In this document: piece by piece, positions 31,691 through 38,204 of the stretch
Layout: every line of letters begins with the position of its first letter
How positions within the stretch are numbered: the first letter of the stretch is position 1
DNA from: Clostridiales bacterium
GTDB taxonomy: Bacteria; Bacillota; Clostridia; Oscillospirales; Oscillospiraceae
NCBI GenBank assembly: GCA_004555705.1
Contig: SFHI01000009.1
Location: 1 to 38,204, forward strand
Length of the DNA stretch: 38,204 bases
Direction of reading: 5' to 3'
Made by a program: the position numbers and the translations under genes
Notes under the pieces: model-generated
Database searches by the model: none
What the model was told of the DNA's origin: nothing
Seen by the model: the letters and a program-made list of their open reading frames with translations, nothing else

Positions 31691-32467
31691 TTACACGGTG
31701 GGCTGGTTGGCTGCCTCGATGATCTTGATGAACTTCTCGGGAACCAGGGAAGCGCCGCCGATGAGGCCGCCGTCGATGTCGGGCTGGGCCAGCAGCTCGT
31801 AGGCGTTCTTCTCGTTCATGGAGCCGCCGTACAGGATGGAGATGGCCCGGGCGTTCTTGGAGGAGTAGAGCTTGCGCACCACGGTGCGGATGCTCTCGCA
31901 GACTTCCTCGGCCTGCTCGGGGGTGGCGGTACGGCCGGTGCCAATGGCCCAGATGGGCTCGTAGGCGATGATGACCTTGCGGATCTTGTCCTCGGACACG
32001 CCGGCCAGGCCCAGCTTGATCTGCATGGTGATCCACTCGGTGGTGATGCCGGCTTCCCGCTGCTCCAGGGTCTCGCCGCAGCACATGATGGGAATCAGAC
32101 CGGCGTCCAGAGCGGCCAGAACCTTGGCGTTGACATCGGCGTCGGTTTCGCCCATGGCGCGGCGCTCGCTGTGGCCGATGATCACGTACTTGCAGCCGGC
32201 ATCCACCAGCATGTTGGTGGCAATTTCACCGGTGTAAGCGCCGGAGGGATTGGCGTTGCAGTTCTCGGCGCCGATGCCCACCCGGGTCTCCCGCATGGCG
32301 CGGACGGCGGCGGGGATGCAGACGGCGGGGACGCACAGGGCTACGTCACACCAGCGGCCCTTGGGCATCTGGGCCTTCAGCTGGGTCATAAACTCCTTGG
32401 TCTCGGAGGGGGTCTTGTTCATTTTCCAGTTGCCGGCGATGACGGTCTTGCGATACTTTCTGTTCAT
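31691..32467 (-). CDS. tpiA: Triosephosphate isomerase
   Basis: 258 residues, a cytoplasmic glycolytic enzyme interconverting dihydroxyacetone phosphate and glyceraldehyde 3-phosphate. Catalytic residues are seen: Lys in VIAGNWKMN, His in YVIIGHSERRAMGETD, Glu in AYEPIWAIGTG; the phosphate loops ILYGGSMNEKN and GLIGGASL are intact. ATG 32467 has AAGGAGATTC upstream. It lies 109 bp after pgk, with a stem-loop between. Confidence 0.97.
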   Translation of the reverse strand: MNRKYRKTVIAGNWKMNKTPSETKEFMTQLKAQMPKGRWCDVALCVPAVCIPAAVRAMRETRVGIGAENCNANPSGAYTGEIATNMLVDAGCKYVIIGHSERRAMGETDADVNAKVLAALDAGLIPIMCCGETLEQREAGITTEWITMQIKLGLAGVSEDKIRKVIIAYEPIWAIGTGRTATPEQAEEVCESIRTVVRKLYSSKNARAISILYGGSMNEKNAYELLAQPDIDGGLIGGASLVPEKFIKIIEAANQPTV

Positions 32468-32533
32468 AATGAATCTCCTTCTATGTGCACATCGGATTCG
32501 ATGCGATATTACAAATTCAGAATTTCTCAGGTG

Positions 32534-32565
32534 TGCCCGAACGGAGCCGCAGCCCCGTTCGGGCA
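32534..32565 (-). promoter_or_regulatory. Stem-loop between pgk and tpiA
   Basis: Perfect 11-bp inverted arms TGCCCGAACGG and CCGTTCGGGCA without a T run. It looks more like a processing or stability hairpin than a terminator, and could change the pgk to tpiA ratio. Confidence 0.5.
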
Positions 32566-32576
32566 GAAAGATGTAC

Positions 32577-33776
32577 TTACTTGTCCTGCAGGCAGGCAAT
32601 GCCGGGCAGCTCCAGGCCCTCCAGGAACTCCAGAGAGGCGCCGCCGCCGGTGGAAATGTGGGTGATCTTGTCCGCGAAGCCCAGCTGCTCGCAGGCAGCC
32701 GCGCTGTCGCCGCCGCCGACGATGGTCACAGCGTCGGAATCGGCCAGGGCCTGGGCCACAGCGATGGTGCCCTTGGCCAGGGTGGGGTTCTCAAATACGC
32801 CCATGGGGCCGTTCCACACCACGGTCTTGGCGGCCTTGGCGGCAGCGGCGAATTCGGCCTGGGCCTTGGGACCGATGTCCAGGCCCATCTTGCCGGCGGG
32901 GATGGCGGAGGAGTCCACCACCTGGGTGGCGATTTCGGCGTCAATGGGGTTGGGGAAGGAATCGGCGACCACGGTGTCCACAGGCAGCAGGAGCTTCACG
33001 CCCTTGGCTTCCGCTTTCGCCATCATGTCCTTGCAGTAGTCCAGCTTTTCGTTGTCCACCAGGGAGGAGCCAACGCTGCAGCCCTGGGCGGCCAGGAAGG
33101 TGAAGGCCATGCCGCCGCCGATGATCAGGGTGTCCACCTTCTCCAGAAGGTTATTGATGACGTTCAGCTTGTCGGAAACCTTGGCGCCGCCCAGAATGGC
33201 CACGAAGGGACGCTCGGGGTCTGCCAGGGCCTTGCCCATGATGGAGACTTCCTTCTCCACCAGGTAGCCGCAGACGGCGGGCAGGTGGTCAGCCACACCG
33301 GCGGTGGAGGAGTGGGCCCGGTGGGCGGAGCCGAAGGCATCGTTCACGAACACATCGGCCATATCGGCCAGAGCCTTGCTCAGCGCGGGGTCGTTCTTGG
33401 TCTCACCCTTCATGAAGCGGGTGTTCTCCAGCAGCATGACCTGGCCCTCCTGCAGAGCAGCGGCCTTGGCCTGGGCATCCTCGCCCACCACATCGGCGGC
33501 CATGATGACCTCCTGGCCCAGCAGCTCGGAAAGCCGGGCAGCGACCACCTTCAGGCTCAGCTCTTCCTTCCACTCGCCCTTGGGCTTGCCCATGTGGGAG
33601 CAGAGGATGACCTTGGCCTTGTGATCCACCAGATACTGGATGGTGGGCAGCGCGGCAACGATCCGCTTGTCGGAAGTGATCTTGCCGTTCTTGGTGGGGA
33701 CGTTGAAGTCGCAGCGGCACAGAACGCGCTTGCCGGCAACGTCAATATCCTCAACAGACTTCTTGTTGTAGTTCAT
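32577..33776 (-). CDS. pgk: Phosphoglycerate kinase
   Basis: 399 residues, normal length. It converts 1,3-bisphosphoglycerate and ADP to 3-phosphoglycerate and ATP. Motifs: KRVLCRCDFNVPTKNGKI, SHMGKPKGEW, LLENTRFMKGE, NDAFGSAHRAHSST, AILGGAKVSDKL, VVWNGPMGVFE, VGGGDSAAACEQLG and HISTGGGASLEFLEG. GGAGGT precedes the ATG. It follows trmL by 15 bp. gap, pgm and eno are not in the window. Confidence 0.98.
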   Translation of the reverse strand: MNYNKKSVEDIDVAGKRVLCRCDFNVPTKNGKITSDKRIVAALPTIQYLVDHKAKVILCSHMGKPKGEWKEELSLKVVAARLSELLGQEVIMAADVVGEDAQAKAAALQEGQVMLLENTRFMKGETKNDPALSKALADMADVFVNDAFGSAHRAHSSTAGVADHLPAVCGYLVEKEVSIMGKALADPERPFVAILGGAKVSDKLNVINNLLEKVDTLIIGGGMAFTFLAAQGCSVGSSLVDNEKLDYCKDMMAKAEAKGVKLLLPVDTVVADSFPNPIDAEIATQVVDSSAIPAGKMGLDIGPKAQAEFAAAAKAAKTVVWNGPMGVFENPTLAKGTIAVAQALADSDAVTIVGGGDSAAACEQLGFADKITHISTGGGASLEFLEGLELPGIACLQDK

Positions 33777-33791
33777 GACAATACCTCCAAT

Positions 33792-34289
33792 TTACCGAGA
33801 TTGCTCTCGCATTTTTCCGTAGTCGAGCAGGTTTGGGAAGGAAAGCTGACGAAGGGCCTCATAGACCGTAATGGCCACGGCGTTGCTCAGATTCAGGCTC
33901 CGGGCCTCGCCGCGCATGGGAATCCGGACAGTCTCGTCATAATGCTCCGCCAGAAAGGTCTCGGGAAGTCCTCTGGTCTCCTTGCCGAAAAACAGGTAGC
34001 AGCCGTCGGCATAGGCGGCCTCCGTGTAGCTCCGGGGAGCTTTGGTGGACAGGCACCACATCTGACGTACCTCGTTCCGGGCGAAGAAATCCTCCAGATT
34101 GGGGTAGTCCAGCACCTCCACCATATGCCAGTAGTCCAGTCCCGCCCGGCGCACGGCCCGCTCGGAGATGTCAAATCCCAGAGGACGGATCAGGTGCAGG
34201 CGGCTCCCCGTGGCGGCACAGGTGCGGGCAATGTTGCCGCAATTCTGAGGAATCTCCGGCTCCACCAGGACAATATTCAGCAAAGCCAT
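33792..34289 (-). CDS. trmL: tRNA (cytidine/uridine-2'-O-)-methyltransferase TrmL
   Basis: 165 residues from ATG 34289. It is a SPOUT methyltransferase that methylates the 2'-OH of nucleotide 34 in some tRNA-Leu. Motifs: NIVLVEPEIPQNCGNIARTC, HLIRPLGFDISERAVRRAGL, LFFGKETRGLP and LNLSNAVAITVYEALRQ (the knot). The start is uncertain. The GAGGT box is only two bases from ATG 34289, while a TTG two codons later (34283) has a 6-bp spacing and would give MLNIVLVEPEIP, as in the E. coli protein. It is followed at once by pgk and tpiA. Confidence 0.93.
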   Translation of the reverse strand: MALLNIVLVEPEIPQNCGNIARTCAATGSRLHLIRPLGFDISERAVRRAGLDYWHMVEVLDYPNLEDFFARNEVRQMWCLSTKAPRSYTEAAYADGCYLFFGKETRGLPETFLAEHYDETVRIPMRGEARSLNLSNAVAITVYEALRQLSFPNLLDYGKMREQSR

Positions 34290-34341
34290 CACCTCGAAAG
34301 ACCTTGGAAGGGCAGCTTCGGCCCCAAACCGTTCGGCTTCT

Positions 34342-34370
34342 ATTGTATGCCATGAGAATCGTAAAATCAA
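34342..34370 (-). promoter_or_regulatory. Sigma-A promoter of trmL-pgk-tpiA
   Basis: Minus strand TTGATT (34365-34370), 17 bp, TACAAT (34342-34347), about 50 bp before the trmL start. The AT-rich bases 34371-34440 upstream hold a second, weaker TATAAA. Confidence 0.7.
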
Positions 34371-34470
34371 CTCCAAAAATACAATTATTTCAACTTTTTT
34401 ATAGTATCCACATAAAAAAATGGGTAGCAAGCAGAAATTTGTGAAAAATGCGCCATGGCACGGCGGCGGC

Positions 34471-34511
34471 AAAAAAACCTCTCCCCGCCGGGTTTCCCGG
34501 CGGGGAGAGGC
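34471..34511 (-). terminator. Intrinsic terminator after the lipoprotein gene
   Basis: CCTCTCCCCGCCGGG pairs perfectly with CCCGGCGGGGAGAGG, followed by seven T on the minus strand. Confidence 0.95.
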
Positions 34512-34520
34512 GGTATAGGC

Positions 34521-35405
34521 TTATCCCATCACGGGGTTCAGGCTGCCGTCCGCGACAAACCAGCTGCAGCCGTCATAGCTGAGGGTGCTGCCGTCGGACA
34601 GGGTGATCACCAGCTGCAGGTCCAGCTGATGGTCCTCCTCCAGCTTGGGGGTGGAGAAGGCAAGGCCGGAAATGGTTGCCTCAAAGCTGCCGTCCCCCTC
34701 GCCGTTGTTCAGCGTAAGCTCCTTGCGCTCCAGCTCCTGGCCGTTGTGCAGGAACACCAGCGCCGCGCTGCTGGGAGTCACGTTGTCGCCGCCGGTGGAG
34801 ATGAGGGGCATCTGGGCCTGGACATAGGCGTTCTCCACGGTGAGCTTGCCGTCATTGTAATTCCACTTGTCCACGAACAGGCTGCAGTAAGCGCTCAGGC
34901 TGCTGCCCAGGTTGATGAGGCTGCCGTCGCCGGGGTTGTCGGGGGTGATCAGGGGAATCTGCTGCATGGATCCGGTGGGCCCGGTGAGCAGGCAGTAGAA
35001 GCTGTAGCCGTCAGCGGCGGGAAGCTCCACGGTGGCGGTATAGCGGCTGCCGTCCATGGTGCAGGGAACGCTCTCAGCCTCCAGACCGTTGAGGTTCACA
35101 ATCAGGCTCAGGGTCTGGCCCTCGGATTCCGAAGCGGGAACCGCGGTGAAGGTAATGGTGGCGGCGGTCCGGTCAGAGGACGCCAGGGCGTTCAGGCTCC
35201 AATCGGTCAGGATGGCGCTCTGCAGGGACTCCAGCTGACGGGTCAGGGTATCGATCTGGCTGCGAAGCTGCTCGTTCTCCTGCTTCAGAGCGGCAATCTG
35301 CTGCTCGGGGGTGTCCGTATCCTCAGTCTTGCTGCCGCAGCCGGCCATGACCATGGCCAGGACCAGCACAAGGGCGATCAGGGTCAGAATATTTCTTCTC
35401 TTCAT
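34521..35405 (-). CDS. Predicted lipoprotein of unknown function with a coiled coil
   Basis: 294 residues. A lipoprotein signal peptide is clear: MKRRN, a hydrophobic stretch, then the lipobox VMAGC with Cys at 23. Residues about 34-66 form a coiled coil (QQIAALKQENEQLRSQIDTL). The rest is a mostly beta, acidic extracellular region with two similar-looking parts (GQTLSLIVNLNG; HQLDLQLVITLSDGSTLSY). No enzyme motif is visible, and I do not recognise the family. It is likely anchored on the outer face of the membrane. It has its own promoter and terminator, and GGAGGAG lies before ATG 35405. Confidence 0.85.
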   Translation of the reverse strand: MKRRNILTLIALVLVLAMVMAGCGSKTEDTDTPEQQIAALKQENEQLRSQIDTLTRQLESLQSAILTDWSLNALASSDRTAATITFTAVPASESEGQTLSLIVNLNGLEAESVPCTMDGSRYTATVELPAADGYSFYCLLTGPTGSMQQIPLITPDNPGDGSLINLGSSLSAYCSLFVDKWNYNDGKLTVENAYVQAQMPLISTGGDNVTPSSAALVFLHNGQELERKELTLNNGEGDGSFEATISGLAFSTPKLEEDHQLDLQLVITLSDGSTLSYDGCSWFVADGSLNPVMG

Positions 35406-35486
35406 TCTATTTCTCCTCCTGTTGGATCATGATGGCGTTTTCCCCGACGAAGGGGGAGACGGAGCGTCCAATCGTCGGTACTGCCT

Positions 35487-35515
35487 ATTATACAGCAGCC
35501 TTGAGAATTTTGCAA
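35487..35515 (-). promoter_or_regulatory. Sigma-A promoter of the lipoprotein gene
   Basis: Minus strand TTGCAA (35510-35515), 17 bp, TATAAT (35487-35492). The leader is about 75 nt. Confidence 0.75.
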
Positions 35516-35561
35516 CCTAATTGTAAAAAATGTTACATTTTGGAAATACTTGGAGAAAGAC

Positions 35562-35706
35562 AAATTGTTGTTTACAGTTTTCAAACACCTTGCGTCGTTA
35601 CAGTAGGGGCGGCTATTAGCCGCCCGAAACGTTACGGTTTTTGAGCATTTTCGGATAAAATGGACATTTCCGTAGTCGTCAGCAAAGCGGGCGGATAATA
35701 TTTGGC
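35562..35706 (+). repeat. Degenerate type C element
   Basis: Left end AAATTGTTGTTTA at 35562, then GTAGGGGCGGCTATTAGCCG (palindrome GGGCGGCT-ATT-AGCCGCCC). The right arm survives only as GCGGGCGGATAATAT, and no right end is seen. It abuts the EF-G-like gene terminator. Confidence 0.65.
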
Positions 35707-35744
35707 AAAAAATCGCCGCGGCCTGTTGGGAGCCGCGGCGATTT
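35707..35744 (-). terminator. Intrinsic terminator of the EF-G-like gene
   Basis: AAATCGCCGCGGC pairs with GCCGCGGCGATTT across a 9-base loop, followed by TTT on the minus strand; it lies 8 bp past the stop codon. Confidence 0.88.
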
Positions 35745-35752
35745 GAAATGGA

Positions 35753-37816
35753 TTATTCGTCGGCCTTGGCGTCGGCGATGATCTTGGCCTGGTTGGCCTT
35801 GGGGACTTCCTCGTAGCGCTCGAAGCGCAGGGTGAAGGAGCCTCTCGCCTGGGTCATGGCCCGGAGGTCAATGGCGTAGGAGCCCATTTCGGCCATGGGG
35901 ACCTCGGCCTCCACCACGGTATTGCCGTCCCCGGCGGGGTTCATGCCCATGACACGGCCCCGGCGCTTGTTCAGGTCGCCGATGACGTCGCCCATGTAGC
36001 TGTCGGGAATGGTGACGGAGAGGCTGCCGATGGGCTCCAGGAGGGTGGGCCCGGCGTTGGGCATGGCCTCCTTGAAGGCCAGGATGGCGGCCAGCTTAAA
36101 GGCCATTTCGTTGGAGTCCACGGGGTGGTAGGAGCCATCGTACAATGTGGCCTTCATGTTGACCATGGGGTAACCGGCCAGGGGGCCCTTCTGAACGGCT
36201 TCCTGCAGACCCTTTTCAACGGCGGGGTTGAAGTTCTTGGGCACGGCGCCGCCCACAACGGCCACGTCGAAAATCAGGTCGTCCTGCTCGTACTGGGGCT
36301 CGAAGCGGATCCACACGTCACCGAACTGGCCGCTGCCGCCGGTCTGCTTCTTGTGACGGCCGTGGGCCTCCACCTTTTTCTTGATCTGCTCACGGTAGGC
36401 AACCTTGGCGGGGCTGAGGACGGCGTCCACACCGAAGCGGCTCTTCAGCTTGGATACCAGAACATCCAGCTGCTGGTCGCCGGCGCCGGAGAGAACCAGC
36501 TGCTTGGTCTCGGCGTTGTTCACCAGGGTGAAGGAGGGGTCTTCCTCGTTGAGCCGGTTCAGGCCGGTGCCCACCTTTTCCTCCTGGCCCTTGACCTTGG
36601 GGGCGATGGCGACGGAGTAGCAGGGAGCGGGGTAGGGAATCTGCTTCAGGGAGACCACCTTCCGGGGGTCGCAGAGGGTGTCGCCGGTCTTGACCTTATC
36701 CATCTTGCCGATGGCGCCGATGTCGCCGCAGGCAAGCATCTTGACCTCGGTATTTTTCTTGCCGCACATGGTGTAGAGACGGCCCAGCTTCTCGGTTTCG
36801 CCGGTGCGGGAATTCACCAGGGTGGTGTCGGAGGTGATTTCGCCGGAGAGCACCTTAATATAGGAATACTTGCCGTACTGGTCGGACACGGTCTTCCAGA
36901 CATAGGCCGCGGGCACGCCGCCGGCGGACACCACGAACTCCTCGGTCTTGCCGTCGGCAGTGGTGGCCTTGTGGTAGTTGCCCTGCTCGGGGTTGGGAAG
37001 CAGGCTGATGATGTGGTCCATCAGCATCAGGCTGCCGAGACAAGTGACGCCGGAGCCGCAGAGCACCGGGAACAGGCTCAGCTCCGCAACGCCCTGGTGC
37101 AGGCCGTTGATCATCTCGGCGTAGGTGAAGTCGTCACCCTCGAAGAACCGGTCCATCAGCTCCTCGTCGGTTTCGGCAACGGCTTCCTTCAGGGCGTCGT
37201 TGAACTCCTCGATGACGGAGGCCTTGTCGTCGGGAACGGCAATCTCCACCCGCTTCAGATTCTTCATCTCGTAGGCCCGCTTGTTCAGCACGTCGATGAT
37301 ACCGGTGACCTTCTTGGAAGCGTCCCAGATGGGAACCACCACGGGAGCGATCTTGTTGCCGTACTTCTCCCGCAGGGCGTTGAAGGTGGCGTTGTAGTCG
37401 GAGTTATCCTCATCAACCTTGGAGATGTAGATGAACCGGGGCATATCCCGCTCTTCGCAGTACTTCCAGGCCTTCTCAAAGCCCACGGTGATGCCGTCCT
37501 TGGCAGAGCAGACCAGAATCGCCGCATCGGCTGCCCGCAGGGCCTCCATCACGGCGCCGGAGAAATCAAAGCCGCCCGGGGTATCCAAAAGGTTAATCTT
37601 GGTATTCTTGTACTCCAGAGGCACCACGGAGGTGGAGATGGAAATATGACGGCGGATCTCCTCGGGATCGTAGTCGCAAACGGTGTTGCCGTCGGCGTTC
37701 TTGCCGATACGGTCGATGGCACCGGTCATGTAAAGCAAGCTCTCGGCCAGGGCGGACTTGCCGCTGCCGCTGTGGCCCAGCAGACAGACGTTGCGGATGG
37801 CGTTAACAGTGTACAT
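35753..37816 (-). CDS. Elongation factor G-like GTPase (EF-G2 type)
   Basis: 687 residues with the five-domain EF-G layout. Its GTPase motifs differ from true EF-G. The P-loop is GHSGSGKSALAES, not GHIDAGKTT; the switch I region has PEEIRRHISIST where ERERGITI is expected; G3 is DTPGGFDF, and G4 is SKVD, not NKMD. Domain IV and V parts are recognisable (GGSGQFGDVWIRFEP, DSNEMAFKLAAILAFKEAM, GDVIGDLNKRRGRVMGM). It is thus a paralogue of unknown role, as in the EF-G2 group, and not the main translocase or clearly a Tet(M)-type protein. ATG 37816 has AAAGGAG 11 bp upstream. The leader carries a small hairpin GGAAGG-TTTC-CCTTCC next to that site, which could affect translation. Single-gene unit. 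Confidence 0.92.
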   Translation of the reverse strand: MYTVNAIRNVCLLGHSGSGKSALAESLLYMTGAIDRIGKNADGNTVCDYDPEEIRRHISISTSVVPLEYKNTKINLLDTPGGFDFSGAVMEALRAADAAILVCSAKDGITVGFEKAWKYCEERDMPRFIYISKVDEDNSDYNATFNALREKYGNKIAPVVVPIWDASKKVTGIIDVLNKRAYEMKNLKRVEIAVPDDKASVIEEFNDALKEAVAETDEELMDRFFEGDDFTYAEMINGLHQGVAELSLFPVLCGSGVTCLGSLMLMDHIISLLPNPEQGNYHKATTADGKTEEFVVSAGGVPAAYVWKTVSDQYGKYSYIKVLSGEITSDTTLVNSRTGETEKLGRLYTMCGKKNTEVKMLACGDIGAIGKMDKVKTGDTLCDPRKVVSLKQIPYPAPCYSVAIAPKVKGQEEKVGTGLNRLNEEDPSFTLVNNAETKQLVLSGAGDQQLDVLVSKLKSRFGVDAVLSPAKVAYREQIKKKVEAHGRHKKQTGGSGQFGDVWIRFEPQYEQDDLIFDVAVVGGAVPKNFNPAVEKGLQEAVQKGPLAGYPMVNMKATLYDGSYHPVDSNEMAFKLAAILAFKEAMPNAGPTLLEPIGSLSVTIPDSYMGDVIGDLNKRRGRVMGMNPAGDGNTVVEAEVPMAEMGSYAIDLRAMTQARGSFTLRFERYEEVPKANQAKIIADAKADE

Positions 37817-37880
37817 AGTGCAAAATACTCCTTTCGGGAAGGGAAACCTTCCATTTGGGCGCGGACACCCGAATAGGGAC

Positions 37881-37909
37881 ATTATATACGAAGGAGGGGG
37901 AAATTTCAA
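37881..37909 (-). promoter_or_regulatory. Sigma-A promoter of the EF-G-like gene
   Basis: Minus strand TTGAAA (37904-37909), 17 bp, TATAAT (37881-37886), giving a leader of about 55-60 nt. Confidence 0.82.
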
Positions 37910-38043
37910 TGCCTTTTTTCGGCAAGGTGCAAAATTGGTGATATTCACCGGCGGACAGGTGTATTTCTGTGTAAAACATACAAAAAGCCGGAGGGAAATA
38001 TGGTGAGGTTCACAAGGAGAAGGGGGAGGATAAAATGTTGTCT

Positions 38044-38100
38044 AGAATTGACAATTAACAATTGACAATTGACAATTAAGGAATCCCTTCGGGATGAAAT
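38044..38100 (+). repeat. Type B left arm at the window edge
   Basis: GAATTGACAATTAACAATTG units followed by AAGGAATCCCTTCGGGATGA, the same as the left half at 26007. The right half is not found before the window ends, so it is either truncated or continues outside. Confidence 0.7.
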
Positions 38101-38204
38101 TAAAATTTTTCGTGTTAGTTTAAAAACTTGGACTTAGTCCGTTTTATTGGTCATATTCCACAGTATAATAGCACCATCAAAGAGAGATGGGGCAAAATAC
38201 TATG
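38101..38204 (+). other. AT-rich end of window with a possible plus-strand promoter
   Basis: TATAAT at 38164-38169 reads rightwards, with no good -35. The window ends with ATG at 38202, which could begin a gene outside; the sequence does not prove it. Bases 37910-38043 hold nothing that I recognise. Confidence 0.3.

Noticed and set aside
1..38204. CRISPR array suspected from many repeated palindromes
   Set aside because: The repeats are dispersed by kilobases between genes, are 130-270 bp long with inverted structure, and have no regular spacers or cas genes.

Overview
The window looks like a chromosomal segment of a GC-rich, low-copy-gut Clostridia, most likely Oscillospirales/Oscillospiraceae. 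The evidence is Gram-positive gene content (YidC without a signal peptide, Jag/KhpB, a YesM-type kinase, QueT), sigma-A promoters of the TTGACA-N17-TATAAT type, GGAGG ribosome binding sites, and dense families of short palindromic repeats in nearly every gap. This assignment is inference from content, not from a search. No rRNA, tRNA, CRISPR array, phage gene or transposase was seen.

Layout. (1) 336-5318, minus strand: an AraC-type response regulator, a YesM-type sensor kinase with an in-frame amber codon near its 5' end, and a membrane diguanylate cyclase. (2) 5843-11476, plus strand: typA, then rpmH, rnpA, yidD, yidC and jag, which is the usual RNase P/YidC cluster without dnaA, and with rpmH cut off from rnpA by a terminator and a repeat. 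(3) 11867-14141, minus: pseudouridine catabolism, psuK then psuG. (4) 14527-26884, minus: a long purine operon read purE-purC-purF-purM-purN-purO-type cyclohydrolase-AICAR formyltransferase-purD-purL, headed by a sigma-A promoter and a ZTP riboswitch with a terminator. (5) 26998-27687, minus: a queuosine-precursor transporter (queT) behind a likely preQ1 riboswitch and three tandem terminator hairpins. (6) 27981-31005, minus: sua5, coaE and an M18 aminopeptidase. (7) 31691-34289, minus: trmL, pgk, tpiA. (8) 34521-37816, minus: a lipoprotein and an EF-G-like GTPase.

How the genes work together. The purine operon encodes all steps from PRPP to IMP except PurB (and PurK, if needed). IMP is made by a split system: a stand-alone AICAR formyltransferase plus a PurO-family cyclohydrolase in place of bifunctional PurH. 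The ZTP riboswitch fits this, because ZMP/ZTP builds up when 10-formyl-tetrahydrofolate is short, and PurN and AICAR formyltransferase use that cofactor. The PurF here has lost the residues of its glutaminase site, including the Cys nucleophile.

The most unusual structure is in the gaps. At least four unrelated palindromic cores (called types A, B, C and D here) are found, and examples of each are bracketed by the same short inverted ends, AAATTGKTGTTT...AAACAMCAATTT. Small hairpins inside their arms keep base pairing through compensatory changes, some elements are nested inside others, and one supplies the stop codon of psuK. Together they take up roughly 3 kb of the window.
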